This document shows positions 8,715-19,505 of a stretch of 64,000 nt of DNA, one piece after another; the first letter of the stretch is position 1, and each line of letters opens with the position of its first letter. The stretch spans positions 59,176,598 to 59,240,597 of the forward strand of contig OU342631.1 in NCBI GenBank assembly GCA_910589415.1, given 5' to 3'. Both the position numbers and the translations under genes were made by a program. This stretch comes from Malachius bipustulatus. Taxonomy: Eukaryota; Arthropoda; Insecta; Coleoptera; Melyridae. The notes beneath the pieces are model-generated. The model was given only the letters and a program-made list of their open reading frames with translations. It was not told the DNA's origin and searched no databases.

Positions 8715-11573
8715 TTACCCAGTTACAGGTCAGACCATCTTAACTTATTTTATCAAAATGTCAGAGGCTTGAACACCAAAACTAGCGAATTCTTTCAAAA
8801 TGTTTTATTGTGTGATTACGATATCATATGTTTGTCTGAGACGTGGCTTCGGAGCGATGTATCTAATAGTGAATTATTTACTAGTAGCTTTAATGTATTT
8901 CGCAGGGACCGTAATTTTCAGGCTTTGTGGTTGTCCAGGGGGGGTGGAGTTTTGATGGCTGTTAAATCTAACCTTCATTGCACTCAAATTGAAATGCCAG
9001 ATCTCAATGCGCCTAATGTTGATATTTTGTGCTTGAGGCTGGAGATTTCTTTTAGTCAAACTTTGCTTGTTGTTCTACTCTATATATTCCCCCTGGATCG
9101 TCCGCGGAGACTTATGAATCGGTCCTGGAGTCAATTGGCAGGTGTTTTGTTGTTGAGAACTGCCCAATTTTACTTTTGGGCGACTTTAACTCTCCGCAGT
9201 TCTTCACGAACCGGCCAGATAGACTTAATACCTTGTTAAATAATTTTATGCAACTTAATGGCCTGCGTCAATATAACTCTGTGTCGAACCACTTTAACGT
9301 AATCTTAGATTTAGTTTTTAGTAACTTTATTTGTGAGATAGAGCGATCTTCTTGTCCATTGGTTCCTGAGGATAGACATCACCCGGCTCTTGAGCTCGCT
9401 TGCGGTTTGACGTGTGTACGGCTCGTCAACTTTAAAATGGATAGGAACCCTACCCAGTTTAATTTTAGAAAAGCTAACTTTCCTCTGCTTTATGATCTGC
9501 TTGCTTCGATCGATTGGAGTTTTCTGACTGATGGGATAGATATTAACGATATTTGCTCTAGGTTTTATAACGCTCTTTACGATGTTTTTGATGTGGCGGT
9601 TCCAAAATATTGCGTCTCTTCTGCCGGTGGACGTAGTTATCCTGTTTGGTTTGATCGTAATATCATTCGGCACATCAGGTTTAAGTCGTCCTACTATAGA
9701 AAATGGAAACGAACAAATTCAGACTACTGTCGGATGAAATTCTGCGAACTTCGGTCTATTTGTAAGAGACTGTGTCGTCTGGCTTATCGGCGTTACTTGC
9801 ATGACATTCAGAACGACATCTTTAGTGATCCACGTAGATTTTGGGCTTACGTTCGTGAAAAAAGACGTATCACAAGAATTCCTGGCCGCATGAGATATAA
9901 CGGGGTTGAACTAACAGACCCACGAAAGATAGTTGATGCATTTGCCGATTACTTCGACAGTGTTTTCTCTGTGGCTAGTTCTGGTCGGTCAAGTCGTCAA
10001 ACTGGTAATAGTTACACTGGCCAGATGGTATCGGTGAACCATATCACCGAGGATGAGATCTACATTGCCCTGAAGAAGTCTAGAAATTCTTTTACGTGTG
10101 GTGTCGACCAAATTCCTGGCTTCTTACTGAAGGACTGTGCAGGTGTGCTGGTAACTCCTTTGTCGGTTTTGTTTAGCCGCATTATTGAAACATCTGTTTT
10201 TCCGGATTTCTGGAAGATGTCCTGCATTTCTCCAATTTTAAAAAGTGGTGACAATTCTCTAGTCACGAATTACAGACCTATTTCATTGCTGTGTAATTTC
10301 AGCAAAGTTTTCGAGTCCATTTTATTTCAGCGTATTTACTCGTCTGTCAAATGTTATCTGGCGGCGGAACAGAATGGTTTTATGGAGAGGCGTTCTGTAA
10401 CATCTAACTTAGTTTCTTTCACTCAGTACACGTCGGATGTTATCGATCGTGGTGGCCAGGTGGATGCCGTTTACACCGACTTCCAGAAGGCTTTCGATAG
10501 GATAGACCACCCCATACTGTTGCAAAAGCTAGACTTGTTTGGCTTCTCGGAGCCTCTGCTAGCTCTTATAAGGTCCTACCTCTTGAATAGAACACAGAAA
10601 GTTAAGTATGGAGGTTACACTTCTAGAACATTTATTCCTACTTCAGGGGTGCCTCAGGGTTCAAACTTGGGTCCCCTGCTCTTTCTTATGTTCATTAACG
10701 ATATAGTTGATGTCTTCACTTGTGAGAAACTTATTTACGCAGATGACCTAAAGCTTTTCAGCTCTGTCTGCTCGCAGTTGGACTGTGAGAGATTGCAGCT
10801 TGATCTTGACCGCTTGGCTCTGTGGTGCAGAGAAAACTACCTTTCTTTAAGCGTGTCCAAATGTGGCGTCATGACTTACTCCAAAAAACACCGTAATATT
10901 GATTTTGTTTACTCGATAGACGGCATCTTACTCTCCAGACCGCACTCTGTTCGGGACCTGGGTGTTGTATTTGACCGACAGCTGTGCTTCACGGAGCACA
11001 TTTCTCAGGTAGTGTCCGCCGCCTTCAAACTTTGCGGCTATTTTCAGAAATGGTAGAGAGCTGTCGGACACACAGACATTGGTGACTTTGTTCACGACGC
11101 TTATAAGAAGTAAACTGGAATACGCGTGCATTGTGTGGTCTCCGTTGCATAAAGTTCACATTGATCTTCTTGAGTCTGCTCAAAGGAAGTTTCTAAAGTA
11201 TGTCACTTTTAGGATTGATGGTGTCTCTCCTCCTAGGGGTTTTTGTCAGGAAGCTCTGCTGTCAAGATTCGGCTTGAGTTCTTTGAAGGATAGGAGAGCG
11301 GAACTTAGTATTAAATTCCTCTACAAGCTGGTTCATAACCAGATCGATTGTTCTTTTTTGCTGTCAATGCTGTCATTCATTGTTCCGCGCTGTAATTCTA
11401 GACAGACGTACATATTTTATAACCCGCGCAGTAACACAAATGTATTGACGAGGTCACCTTTAGTGGTTATGTGTGCTATTGCTAACAGAATATCGTGCCG
11501 CTGCGACATTAACTACGATTCAATCGGACGCGTAGTAACTGCATTTAAGGATCAATTAACGCTATCGAGCTGA
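8715..11573 (+). pseudogene. CR1/T1-type LINE ORF2 (endonuclease-reverse transcriptase), two frameshifts
   Basis: The frame opens after a TAG at 8712 and begins the apurinic-endonuclease domain (FYQNVRGLNTKT, CLSETWL, RGGGVLMAV). A 2-nt AT insertion near 9083 shifts the frame; the new frame carries LLLGDFN and continues through the linker, RT motifs (NYRPISLLCNFSKVFE, DFQKAFDRIDH, SGVPQGSNLGPLLF, YADDLKLF) and the C-terminal LGVVFDR. A second shift near 11045 leads into the last 165 codons (LIRSKLEYACIVWSPL) ending at 11573. No other stops are seen, so the copy is young but not functional as read. ORF2 has no obvious ATG, suggesting re-initiation from ORF1. The 3' UTR ends near 11790 with AATAAA. 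Confidence 0.85.
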
Positions 11574-12254
11574 CGTTGCAGCCGTCTTGTATTTTGTATT
11601 TTCTTTCTTCCTGTATTTTCACTGACATCTTGTTTTTGTACTTATAGGTATATGATTTTAGGCTTAAATTAGATATTATCGCATGTCTTTATTTATTTTT
11701 TTCGTATGTATGTATTAAATTGTTTCCTGTAATTGGGTGCCTTTATGCATCTGTTGGAAATAAACACATTATTAAAGAAAATATGCTACTTTTAAACGTG
11801 AATTTTAAAATTTTTCACTAAATGTGTTCAACCAATCAAAAATATAACAAAACAGTGTGATATAGACATTCGTTGTCTAAAAAAAGGTAGATATGGTTTT
11901 TCACGTCAATGGTCGGCAAAAACGACTTATTCAAAAAAGACTCCATCGCGTTTTTTTTTTCAAAACCATTTAAACATTTTTTTTCTCAGAAACGGTGCGT
12001 CTTTGCGAAATATTGAATCAGAGCTGTTTTGAGAAACGCCTCAATTATTACTTCTTTTATTTGATACATCATCCCGGAAAATTTGCGGTTTCCTCGTTAT
12101 TTCAAGAAAAATACAAAATTTCAGCTAAAACGTCAATTAAACCGACAATTTTTTTTATTGAAAAACGCGCTGTCAGTTTTGAGAGCTGTCAAAAAAATTC
12201 ACGCTTCACAGCCGAACTTTCAGCATGACATCAATCAACTTTACATTTGACATA
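11574..12254. other. LINE 3' UTR, then diverged repeat-R tail
   Basis: 11574-11790 is the LINE 3' UTR (CTGTTGGAAATAAACAC near its end; the second LINE has CTGTTGGAAAT too). 11800-12130 repeats the tail of family R. 12180-12240 holds a motif (AAAAAATTCACGC...CAGCCGAAC) that recurs at 12384-12410, flanking the minisatellite. Confidence 0.6.
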
Positions 12255-12381
12255 TTTGACAGCTGTCAGATTTGACATTTGACAGCTGTTAAATTTGGCA
12301 TGTGACAGCTGTCAGATTTGACATTTGACAGCTATCAGATTTGACATTTGACATCTGTCAGATTTGACATTTGACAGCTGT
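12255..12381. repeat. 23-bp minisatellite built on CAGCTG palindromes
   Basis: About 5.5 units of TTTGACAGCTGTCAGATTTG plus ACA, with variants (TTAAATTTGGCATG in unit 2, ACATCTGTC in unit 5). Each unit carries a near-palindromic ACAGCTGTCA. Flanking CAGCCGAAC segments are also duplicated, giving a larger second-order repeat. Confidence 0.85.
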
Positions 12382-12779
12382 AAAAAAATTCGCGCCGCTT
12401 GCAGCCGAACATGGCGCATGACCTAAACTTAAGATTTGATATATTTGATCACTGACATATTTGACAGCTTGTTTCGGCTTATTCGGCTAGCTCATTTTAT
12501 GGAACAAAAGGGAGTGGGAATAACTCAGATTTGAATAAAGCTCTGATCTCGAAATACAAACCTCTGCGATTCGGCTGGAATAAAAAAAAGACTTGGTGCT
12601 AGAAGGTCTAATCGGCGCCACGCTGTTACTTATACTTAAGGGTATGTTTCAAGAGATCATTATTGTCACAACAGCGAAGGGAACAATAAGTTTACCATGG
12701 CAAAAGCTGCGCAACAAAGGTACTGGCACTCTAACCCTACAAAGTTTCCCAGTCACAGTATTATTATTGTAATTATTTC
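12382..12779. other. Unassigned stretch
   Basis: Second-order copy of the minisatellite flank to about 12470, then no ORF or family recognised up to the gypsy fragment. Confidence 0.4.
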
Positions 12780-13016
12780 AAAGAATAAAAATAATTTTTC
12801 CGTGGTAGCGGATATTTATCAATACATAAACACTGGTTAAGCGTTACCTTATAGTCTCCACAGATACGTATCGTTCCGTCTGGCTTCATAATAGGAACTA
12901 TGGGTGTCCCCCAATCACTAAACCTTACTGGACTTAAAATACCTGCATTCAACAATCGCTCCAACTCCAATTTCACTTTTGATTTCAACGCAAATGGTAT
13001 CACCCTAGGCTTACAA
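12780..13016 (-). pseudogene. Ty3/gypsy reverse-transcriptase N-terminal fragment
   Basis: Minus-strand residues KPRVIPFALKSKVKLELERL, then AGILSPV, WGTPIVPIMKPDGTIRICGD and YPLPR follow the start of the gypsy RT domain exactly in order (fingers, motifs 1-2). The fragment stops at a TAA before the YxDD motif. Its N-terminal side is cut by the 3' tail of a LINE at 13017. The protease fragment of a gypsy element in the same orientation lies at 17049-17415, so both pieces may belong to one element split by later insertions. Confidence 0.75.
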
Positions 13017-13033
13017 TTACAATTACAAATTTC

Positions 13034-13039
13034 TTTATT
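13034..13039 (-). terminator. Poly(A) signal of the LINE at 13.0-15.3 kb
   Basis: On the minus strand AATAAA is followed by AAATTTG and then by tandem TTGTAA units down to 13017. A short-repeat 3' tail instead of poly(A) is typical of CR1/L2-like LINEs. Confidence 0.6.
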
Positions 13040-13211
13040 GTACTTGAATTACAACAGTCTTTGCTCAGTACAGCGTCATTACAGAAATTATAAAAACAAA
13101 CATAAAGACAAACAGTAAAAATTTAAAACACACAGCATGTCAACATAATACCGGGAACAGTGAGGGTCGAGACGCGCAGAGACACCAAAGAAATCAGTTC
13201 TCGATCGAGGT

Positions 13212-15284
13212 TTAGCTCCATCTCTGTGATAAGGATGGATCAAGGAGTTTTAGGTGTTTTAATATCAGACTGCAGATAGGGATGGGGGGGTGGAAGGAAA
13301 GTATATCAGAGGTAGTGTAGGGTTCCAACTCCGTGAGGTGTTTCCGGAGATACGCACTGTACGCTGAGAACCCAACAGTTGCAGGATCTATTTTGAAGTG
13401 GTTCAGGTATTTGATAGATGCGTACGTGAATGTCCTTTCTGAAGACGACAGATGGTGTGTAGGAGGTTTAAACAAATTGAACCTGGTACTGTAGTGATGG
13501 GTGAATCGGTAAGGTAAAAGTCTATCCTGATTTTTGTGGATCAGTTTGAGCAGAGAGAAGACATACAAAGCAGGCACGGTAAGAAGTCCAAGCCGCCTGA
13601 AATGGCCTCTGCATGACTGCTGCATTGACAAGCCTGTCAGGACCCTAATCGCTCTCTTTTGAAGAAGAAAAACCCTTCGCAGAGATCTCTCAGACCCACC
13701 CCAGACGGCCAGTCCATAGTTCACGTGGCTGATGAAATGCCCATAATAAGCAAAGAGAAGAACCTCAGGGGACACCGTGTGCTGAAGGCGTCTAAGAAGG
13801 AAACAGACACTAGCAAGACGACGGCACAAATGATCTGTGTGAGCCGACCAATTTAGGTTCTGGTCGATGTGAAAGCCCAAAAACTTCACCACGCCCTTCG
13901 GCTCGATCAAGGCACCATCGGTGGGTATGGAGGGTAAAGGTGAAAGACGTGATCGGCTAGAGTGAAAATCAATCAGCTCAGTTTTGTCTAAGTTGAGTTT
14001 TAGTTCATTGGCCCTGAGCCATAAACTTGCTCTTTTCAACGGGAGTTGAATGGTATCTATCAGACTAGGAAGGTCGCCTGGTTTTATCTTAATAAGAATT
14101 GTTGTATCATCAGCATAGTTAACACACAGTGAATTTGGGAAGGTAATTTTGGGGCCCAGATCATTAATGAAGATAAGAAAAAGAAGTGGACTGAGAACAC
14201 TACCCTGTGGCACCCCAGAGGAGACTGGAGCAAAAGGTGATCGCACAGGTCGGCCATCAGACCCAGTAATCTGAACGGCCTGTGTTCTTCCCTGTAGGTA
14301 GCTGGTAAACCAAGAAAGGGGCAATCCACGAACTCCGACATTCTCCAGTTTCCGAAGGAGGCACTCGTGGCACACACTGTCGAAGGCCTTGGAGAGATCC
14401 AAAAGCCAGCCCACAGTGCGCATCCCCTCCTCCAAACCCTGAGATATGAAGTCTGTAAGTTCCACAAGAGCCGTCTGGGTAGATCTGTTTTTAAGAAAAC
14501 CATGCTGGGAGCGGGAAAGGATCTTTGTTTTGTCTAGAAAGTCAATAAGACGAGATGAGACAAGGGATTCAAGAATTTTATCAAATACCGATAGTAGACT
14601 AATCGGTCGGTAGTTTTCAGGGTTTTTGACGTCGCCCTTTTTAAAAATAGGCTTAACTAACGCTGCTTTGAGATCTTCGGGGAATACACCAGTCTGAAAG
14701 GAGCTGTTGTAAATTTCTGATAATGGCTGAGCAAGCTCAGCAATGAAATGCCTGGCAACAAAGTAGGGAATCTCGTCCAAGCCCGAAGACTTCTTACTTT
14801 TAAACCTGGAAACTACTTCTATAATTTCCCGAGGTGACGTCGGAAAAAATACGAAAGAAGAAGAGGCGTGTGTTGACATGTTGGAGCCGTGGGTGTGACT
14901 ATATGTGGGAGAGTCATTTGAAAGAAAGACGGAATTGAGCATCTCTGTCATTTCTTTAGGATCAGTCGTCACCTTGCTTCGGTACTCAAGTTCTAAGATT
15001 TTATGAGAAGTGTTTAATGACTTGCATTGGTTGTTTATGAGGGTCCATCCTGCTTTGATGGGATTTTCAGATTCACTGGTAAAGACGTCCTTACAGCGCC
15101 TGGTCTCCTGCCTCACCAGGTACCCAAACCGTCGCTTTAGGCTGCACAGCTGAGTTCTGAACAGCTGGTTGGACGTGTTTATTAAAGGATTTAGCAGATT
15201 AATCGGGTCGTATAGTTGACGAATTTCAGAGGTGAGCCACTTGGGACTGGAGAGTCTAGGCCCAAAACTTCGGTGTAGTTCCAT
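13212..15284 (-). CDS. LINE reverse transcriptase, 690 codons, endonuclease missing
   Basis: An uninterrupted ORF. It opens in the linker before RT, then carries ENYRPISLLSVFDKILE, LLDLSKAFDSV, SGVPQGSVLSPLLF, YADDTTILIKI and a full thumb/C-terminal region (LGFHIDQNLNWSAH, LQKRAIRVLTGL). A complete LINE ORF2 would have about 230 more N-terminal residues of endonuclease; here the start codon and four further residues come from arm B of the inverted repeat. So it is a 5'-truncated LINE with an accidentally restored start. Lack of any stop over 690 codons implies recent insertion or selection. Its 3' tail is inserted in a gypsy RT fragment. Confidence 0.8.
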   Translation of the reverse strand: MELHRSFGPRLSSPKWLTSEIRQLYDPINLLNPLINTSNQLFRTQLCSLKRRFGYLVRQETRRCKDVFTSESENPIKAGWTLINNQCKSLNTSHKILELEYRSKVTTDPKEMTEMLNSVFLSNDSPTYSHTHGSNMSTHASSSFVFFPTSPREIIEVVSRFKSKKSSGLDEIPYFVARHFIAELAQPLSEIYNSSFQTGVFPEDLKAALVKPIFKKGDVKNPENYRPISLLSVFDKILESLVSSRLIDFLDKTKILSRSQHGFLKNRSTQTALVELTDFISQGLEEGMRTVGWLLDLSKAFDSVCHECLLRKLENVGVRGLPLSWFTSYLQGRTQAVQITGSDGRPVRSPFAPVSSGVPQGSVLSPLLFLIFINDLGPKITFPNSLCVNYADDTTILIKIKPGDLPSLIDTIQLPLKRASLWLRANELKLNLDKTELIDFHSSRSRLSPLPSIPTDGALIEPKGVVKFLGFHIDQNLNWSAHTDHLCRRLASVCFLLRRLQHTVSPEVLLFAYYGHFISHVNYGLAVWGGSERSLRRVFLLQKRAIRVLTGLSMQQSCRGHFRRLGLLTVPALYVFSLLKLIHKNQDRLLPYRFTHHYSTRFNLFKPPTHHLSSSERTFTYASIKYLNHFKIDPATVGFSAYSAYLRKHLTELEPYTTSDILSFHPPIPICSLILKHLKLLDPSLSQRWS

Positions 15285-15943
15285 CTTCTTTCAAGGAAAG
15301 TTGTTCTCCGTTAAATCGTCCTAAGGAAGACGAAAATACTTTTTCCTACGACCACTATACAAAACACTACTTTGCGCATCGTTTTTTGTGCGCAAACTAG
15401 CAGATTTCTCGCGTATCCAAAACTGTGCGACAAAGTGACATAAGGCATAGCCAAAAATCGTTTCCGTACAGTTTTAATGTAAACAATAGTGATATGCGGT
15501 TACTGAGAACTCAACTGTTACTTATTGTTAATGGAATAACTATTCATTTAAAGCTTCAAGGTAATAAAATAAACACAAATGGGATAACGTAGAACCCGAC
15601 AAGACTATAAAATATAATATACTTATTATTCTCTTGTGGCAGTAATTATTAAAATTTACGAGTTGATCGCTAATAACAGCATCGGTAGCGTTCAAATCAA
15701 ATTCACGAACGTGAAAAATCGCACACCTCTAACTTCAATCGACGACGCACAGTGTTGAAGTTGCATATCTACCACGTCTCCACGCTCCACGTCACTTATT
15801 TTTAGTTTAGATACGGAGTCTAATAATAAATAATAATAATATTGTCGGTAGAATTCAATGATTTAACAGTATATAATAGTAATATTAAAAAGTCATCGGT
15901 AGAATTGAAAATAATACCTACTTAGGTAGTCTGAAAAAATAAT
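15271..15943. repeat. Arm B of the ~0.68-kb inverted repeat (partner 4041-4727)
   Basis: Reverse-complement match of arm A, ending at CGGTGTAGTTCC on the LINE side, where it supplies the ATG of the 690-codon ORF. The arms are about 10.5 kb apart and could pair to form a large cruciform or support inversion of the sequence between them. Confidence 0.85.
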
Positions 15944-16013
15944 TTATGTGTTAATTTTGTTAAATAATTAATCTGTTAAATTGTGGTCGTAGGAAAAGTA
16001 CTGTGTGTAGCAC

Positions 16014-16068
16014 GTGCGGAAAAGAAATGTCACACTCATGTGAATTGTGACACTCGACTTTTCCGCAC
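16014..16068. repeat. Hairpin-forming inverted repeat
   Basis: GTGCGGAAAAG at 16014-16024 pairs with CTTTTCCGCAC at 16058-16068; inside, TGTCACA pairs with TGTGACA. Confidence 0.7.
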
Positions 16069-16088
16069 TTGTTTCACAATATACTATA

Positions 16089-17048
16089 CAGGGTGTCCCT
16101 GAATTGGTGTTACAAACTTGAAGGGGGCATAGTACGTCCAAAAAAATTCAAATTTTTTTTTTAAACATACCCTTTAAAATGCACCGTTTTTGAGATACAG
16201 GGTGTTTAAGTTGAAAAAATTAATTCGTTTTTTGCGGATAACTTGGGAACCGCTTGTCGCACGGATACCAGCTTTTGTACAAACAGGAACCTTAAAAAAA
16301 TGATAATTTCTAATGCGAAATGATTGACTTTGTATAAAGCAGTGGCGGAGATTTTGGGGTTGACAAAGTTTTTTCGCCCCTATTTTCTACGCCACTGGGA
16401 AGATAGCTGCTTTGGAAACATTTTATAAAATTTTGGAGTTTTTTACGCAAAAAATTATTCTTTGTTAAAAAAAAAGTTAAAAATTTTGAAATTGTTAATA
16501 CTTAGAGTTTTGTTAAATTGAATCTTGTTAATAACAATCATTAAAATTCAATTTATCTTTCGTTATGGTGTCAAATGGTTTTCCAATTCATTAAAATTTT
16601 GTGTCTTTGAGTTTAATTTTTCGATCATAAAATGCCATTTTTTTCAAATATGGTTAGTTTCACAAAAAATTACAAAGAATATTTTTTTGCTTAAAAAACT
16701 CCAAAATTTTATAAAATGTTTCCAAAGCAGCTATCTTCCCAGTGGCGTAGAAAATAGGGGCGAAAAAACCTTGTCAACCCCAAAATCTCCGCCACTGCTT
16801 TATGCAAAGCCAATCATTTCGCATTAGAAATTATTACTTTTTTAAGGTTCCTATTTGTACAAAAGCTGGTATCCGTGCGACAAGCGGTTCCCAAGTTATC
16901 CGCAAAAAACGAATTAATTTTTTCAACTTAAACACCCTGTATCTCAAAAACGGTGCATTTTAAAGGGTATGTTTAAAAAAAAAATTTGAATTTTTTTGAA
17001 CGTACTATCCCCCCTTTAAGTTTGTAACACCAATTCAGGGACAGCCTG
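16089..17048. mobile_element. Foldback element FB1 (~365-bp TIRs, TA target)
   Basis: Starts CAGGGTGTCCCTGAATTGG and ends CCAATTCAGGGACAGCCTG, flanked by TA on both sides. The first about 365 bp (through CTGTATCTCAAAAA-type and GCAGTGGCGGAGATTTTGGG segments) are the inverse of the last about 365 bp; a roughly 230-bp AT-rich centre separates them. It encodes nothing. TA targets and CAGGG termini suggest mobilisation by a Tc1/mariner-type transposase. Confidence 0.85.
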
Positions 17049-17415
17049 TAGAATATTTCTCAGCTAAAGATCCAACTACCTGATTATTTGACCTGCATTT
17101 AAATTTATCATACCCGTTTTTATTATTATCAGCACTTTCCTCATCTTTGAAAATAAACAAATTATTTAAATGCAAGTCAAACAATCTATAAAGATCTCTT
17201 CCCAATAACGGTGGGCCGCCCTTTTCAATTACATACAATTTTATTTCATTCGATTCTTGCTTATACGTTACGTTTACCTCAATATGACCTAACGGTAAAA
17301 TAATTTGGCCCGTATAACAGATTAATCGTTTAGTACAAGGATGAATTTTGTAATTTTGGAAATATTAATCTTTAAATTTTTTACTAATGCAACTTACTGA
17401 GCTACCGGTATCTAA
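17049..17415 (-). pseudogene. Ty3/gypsy protease fragment
   Basis: The minus strand starts LDTGSSVSCISKKF, the retropepsin active site (DTGS), then after an in-frame stop reads LPLGHIEVNVTYKQESNEIK and GGPPLLGRDLYRLF, the flap-to-end pattern of gypsy proteases. The C-terminal side is cut by foldback FB1. The N-terminal side joins a DNA-transposase gene at 17416 without spacer. The RT fragment at 12.8-13.0 kb has the same orientation and follows in the expected order. Confidence 0.75.
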
Positions 17416-18047
17416 TGTCTTTCGCCAGCTGTAGTACTTCTTTTTTGAAAGCTCCCTCTGGATATTGTATTTCATTTTTGAATAGCCATTGCTGTATTTC
17501 ATCCTTCTTCCATGTTGTCGTGGGCTGCTTTTCAGTTAACGCCGAATGATACCTTGCATTGTCAAGCACAATTACCGACGGTTCTTCTAAAGATGGCAAA
17601 AGTTGAGTGCTTAACCACTTCTCGAACAACTCACTCGTCATGTTGTCATGGTAATCATCTGTCTTCTTTTTTAAGCAAAAAATAAGACTGGCATTTGAAA
17701 TGAAACCATTCTTACCCTCTGCGTGTAGTACCACATACCTTTTTCCTTCATTGCCATCGACCTTCCTACATGACTTGCTTGAATCGTCTTGCCACGAATG
17801 TTTATTACTTCCTTTTGAAAAAATCCAAGTTTCGTCTAAAAAGACAAATGAACTTGAACTTGTTTCTTGGAGTAATTGGTTATGCTGTCTTAAAAATTTT
17901 ACTCTTTTAAGAACAGTTTGTGGTTTTTCACACAATGCCAAGCGACCATTATCTCTTTTATATTTAAACCCCATGGAGAATATTAATTTTCTTAGACTTT
18001 CATTGCTACCATGAAAAATTTCCCGTTCGCCCAAGCGAATATTTATA
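17416..18047 (-). pseudogene. IS630/Tc1-mariner-type transposase, catalytic part (first two Asp)
   Basis: Residues include HGSNESLRKLIFSMGFKYKR, FVFLDETWI (first catalytic Asp) and VIVLDNARYH (second Asp), then TTTWKKDEIQQWLFKNEI. This is the order found in an insect-rich DDE_3-like transposase family. The third acidic residue and C-terminus are lost where the gypsy protease begins. The N-terminal part lies beyond foldback FB2, at 19156-19505. The first residues of the longer apparent ORF (from 18085) belong to FB2, not to the transposase. Confidence 0.7.
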
Positions 18048-19155
18048 CAGGTTGTCCCAAAATTCCATGGACATGGAGCAACCACAGATTACTGAGGTAA
18101 AAAAATCGCTCGGACCAAACTTATCTCTATATTAAAATGCTTCGTTTGTCCGTTAGAGGGCTTCAAAGTCTTTTAAAAATTTTAGTTTTTTATGAAATAG
18201 CTCAAAGTCGGCTGATTCCAATTCAATGAAATTTAGTAGGTAAATTTCTTATTAAAAGTACTAATTTCTGATGTACATGATACTTTGACGGAAACCCGGG
18301 AAGGGGTTAAACTACCCCTACCCTCCATTAAAATCGATCGTAATTGTTGATAGGGTAGCAGGAACACTGTTCATGTTTTTTTATTTGAAAGATACATCGT
18401 TTTAGCCCATTTTTGGTCTCTTAATAAATTAGTCGATGGTACCTAATCAAAATTTTATTTCATTCTTTTAATTCGAAATCAAATTTTCAATTGTCAATGG
18501 TTCGATTTTTTTCCGGTGTTTGCAAACGGTTTTTTTTTCAAACGCAGTAAACAGTTTGCAAAACGACGAGGTTCCAAGAAAAGTTCAAATCATTTTTTTT
18601 GCGCAGGATGGAACTTTCTAGGGTCCAAACCGGCGCCCACATCGAGCATCTTTTATGAGATTAGATCAAATAATCACCTGACAATTGAAAATTTGATTTC
18701 AAAGTAAAAGAATGAAATAAAAATTTAGTTATCATCGACTAATTTATTTTATCACATAGCACTTCGGAAAGATACAGATTTTTGTAGGAGACCAAAAATG
18801 GGCTAAAACGATGTATCTTTCAAACAAAAACATGAACAGCGTTCCTGCTACCCTATCAACAATTACGATCGATTTTAATGGAGGGTATAGGGGTAGTTTC
18901 ACCCCTTTCCGGGTTTCCGTCAAATTATCATGTACATCAGAAGTTAGTACTTTCAATAAGAAATTAACCTACCAAATTTCATCGAATTGGAATCAGCCGA
19001 CTTTGAGCTATTTCAAAAAAACTAAACTTTTCAAAAGACTTTGAAACCCTCTAACGGACAAACGAAGCATTTTGGTATAGAGATAAGTTTGGTCCGAGCG
19101 ACTTTTTTTACCTCAGTAATCTGTGGTTGCTCCATGTCCATGGAATATTGGGACA
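18048..19155. mobile_element. Foldback element FB2 inserted in the transposase gene
   Basis: Left end TACAGGTTGTCCCAAAATTCC and right end GGAATATTGGGACAA are inverse copies; homology runs about 330 bp inward (GGACATGGAGCAACC, CGGACCAAACTTATC, GTCCGTTAGAGG, TCAAAGTCGGCTGATTCC). The centre is AT-rich and non-coding. Its insertion splits the transposase coding sequence, giving a relative age: transposase first, FB2 later. Confidence 0.8.
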
Positions 19156-19505
19156 ATTTCAATTGTGACTGATTCACGCTGCCGATACATAATATCATAA
19201 ACTGTATTTCGAACTTCTGCTTTGATACTTGGATGTACATCTTCTGATTTTTTCTCCTTTTTGTTACGCAGTCCTGTTGGAGTTTGTTTCACGCCATTAT
19301 CTTCTAAAATAACGTTACGCGTTACACTCTCAGAAATTTTTAAAGCTGTTGCGGCTCTCTTTATGTAGGCATGAATAGGTATAATAGGTCCTAAATTATT
19401 TTTTTCTTCCAGCATAAAATTCACCACATTTTTAATCAACTGGCGGCACTTTTCGTCAAACATTTTAACCAGATCTCTATTTATAGTATTTTCACAAAAC
19501 ATCAC
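19156..19505 (-). pseudogene. IS630/Tc1-mariner-type transposase, N-terminal DNA-binding part
   Basis: Begins MMFCENTINRDLVKMFDEKC and runs through RAATALKISESVTRNVILE, a helix-turn-helix pattern, to RNTVYDIMYRQRESVTIEI at the FB2 border. Joined in the reader's mind to 18047-17416 it makes one transposase with HTH followed by DDE. A start codon and open frame are preserved. Confidence 0.65.

Noticed and set aside
12590..12640. TGGCGCC on the minus strand as a possible tRNA-Lys primer-binding site for the gypsy fragments
   Set aside because: Only seven bases fit, there is no LTR end beside it, and the position downstream of RT is wrong.
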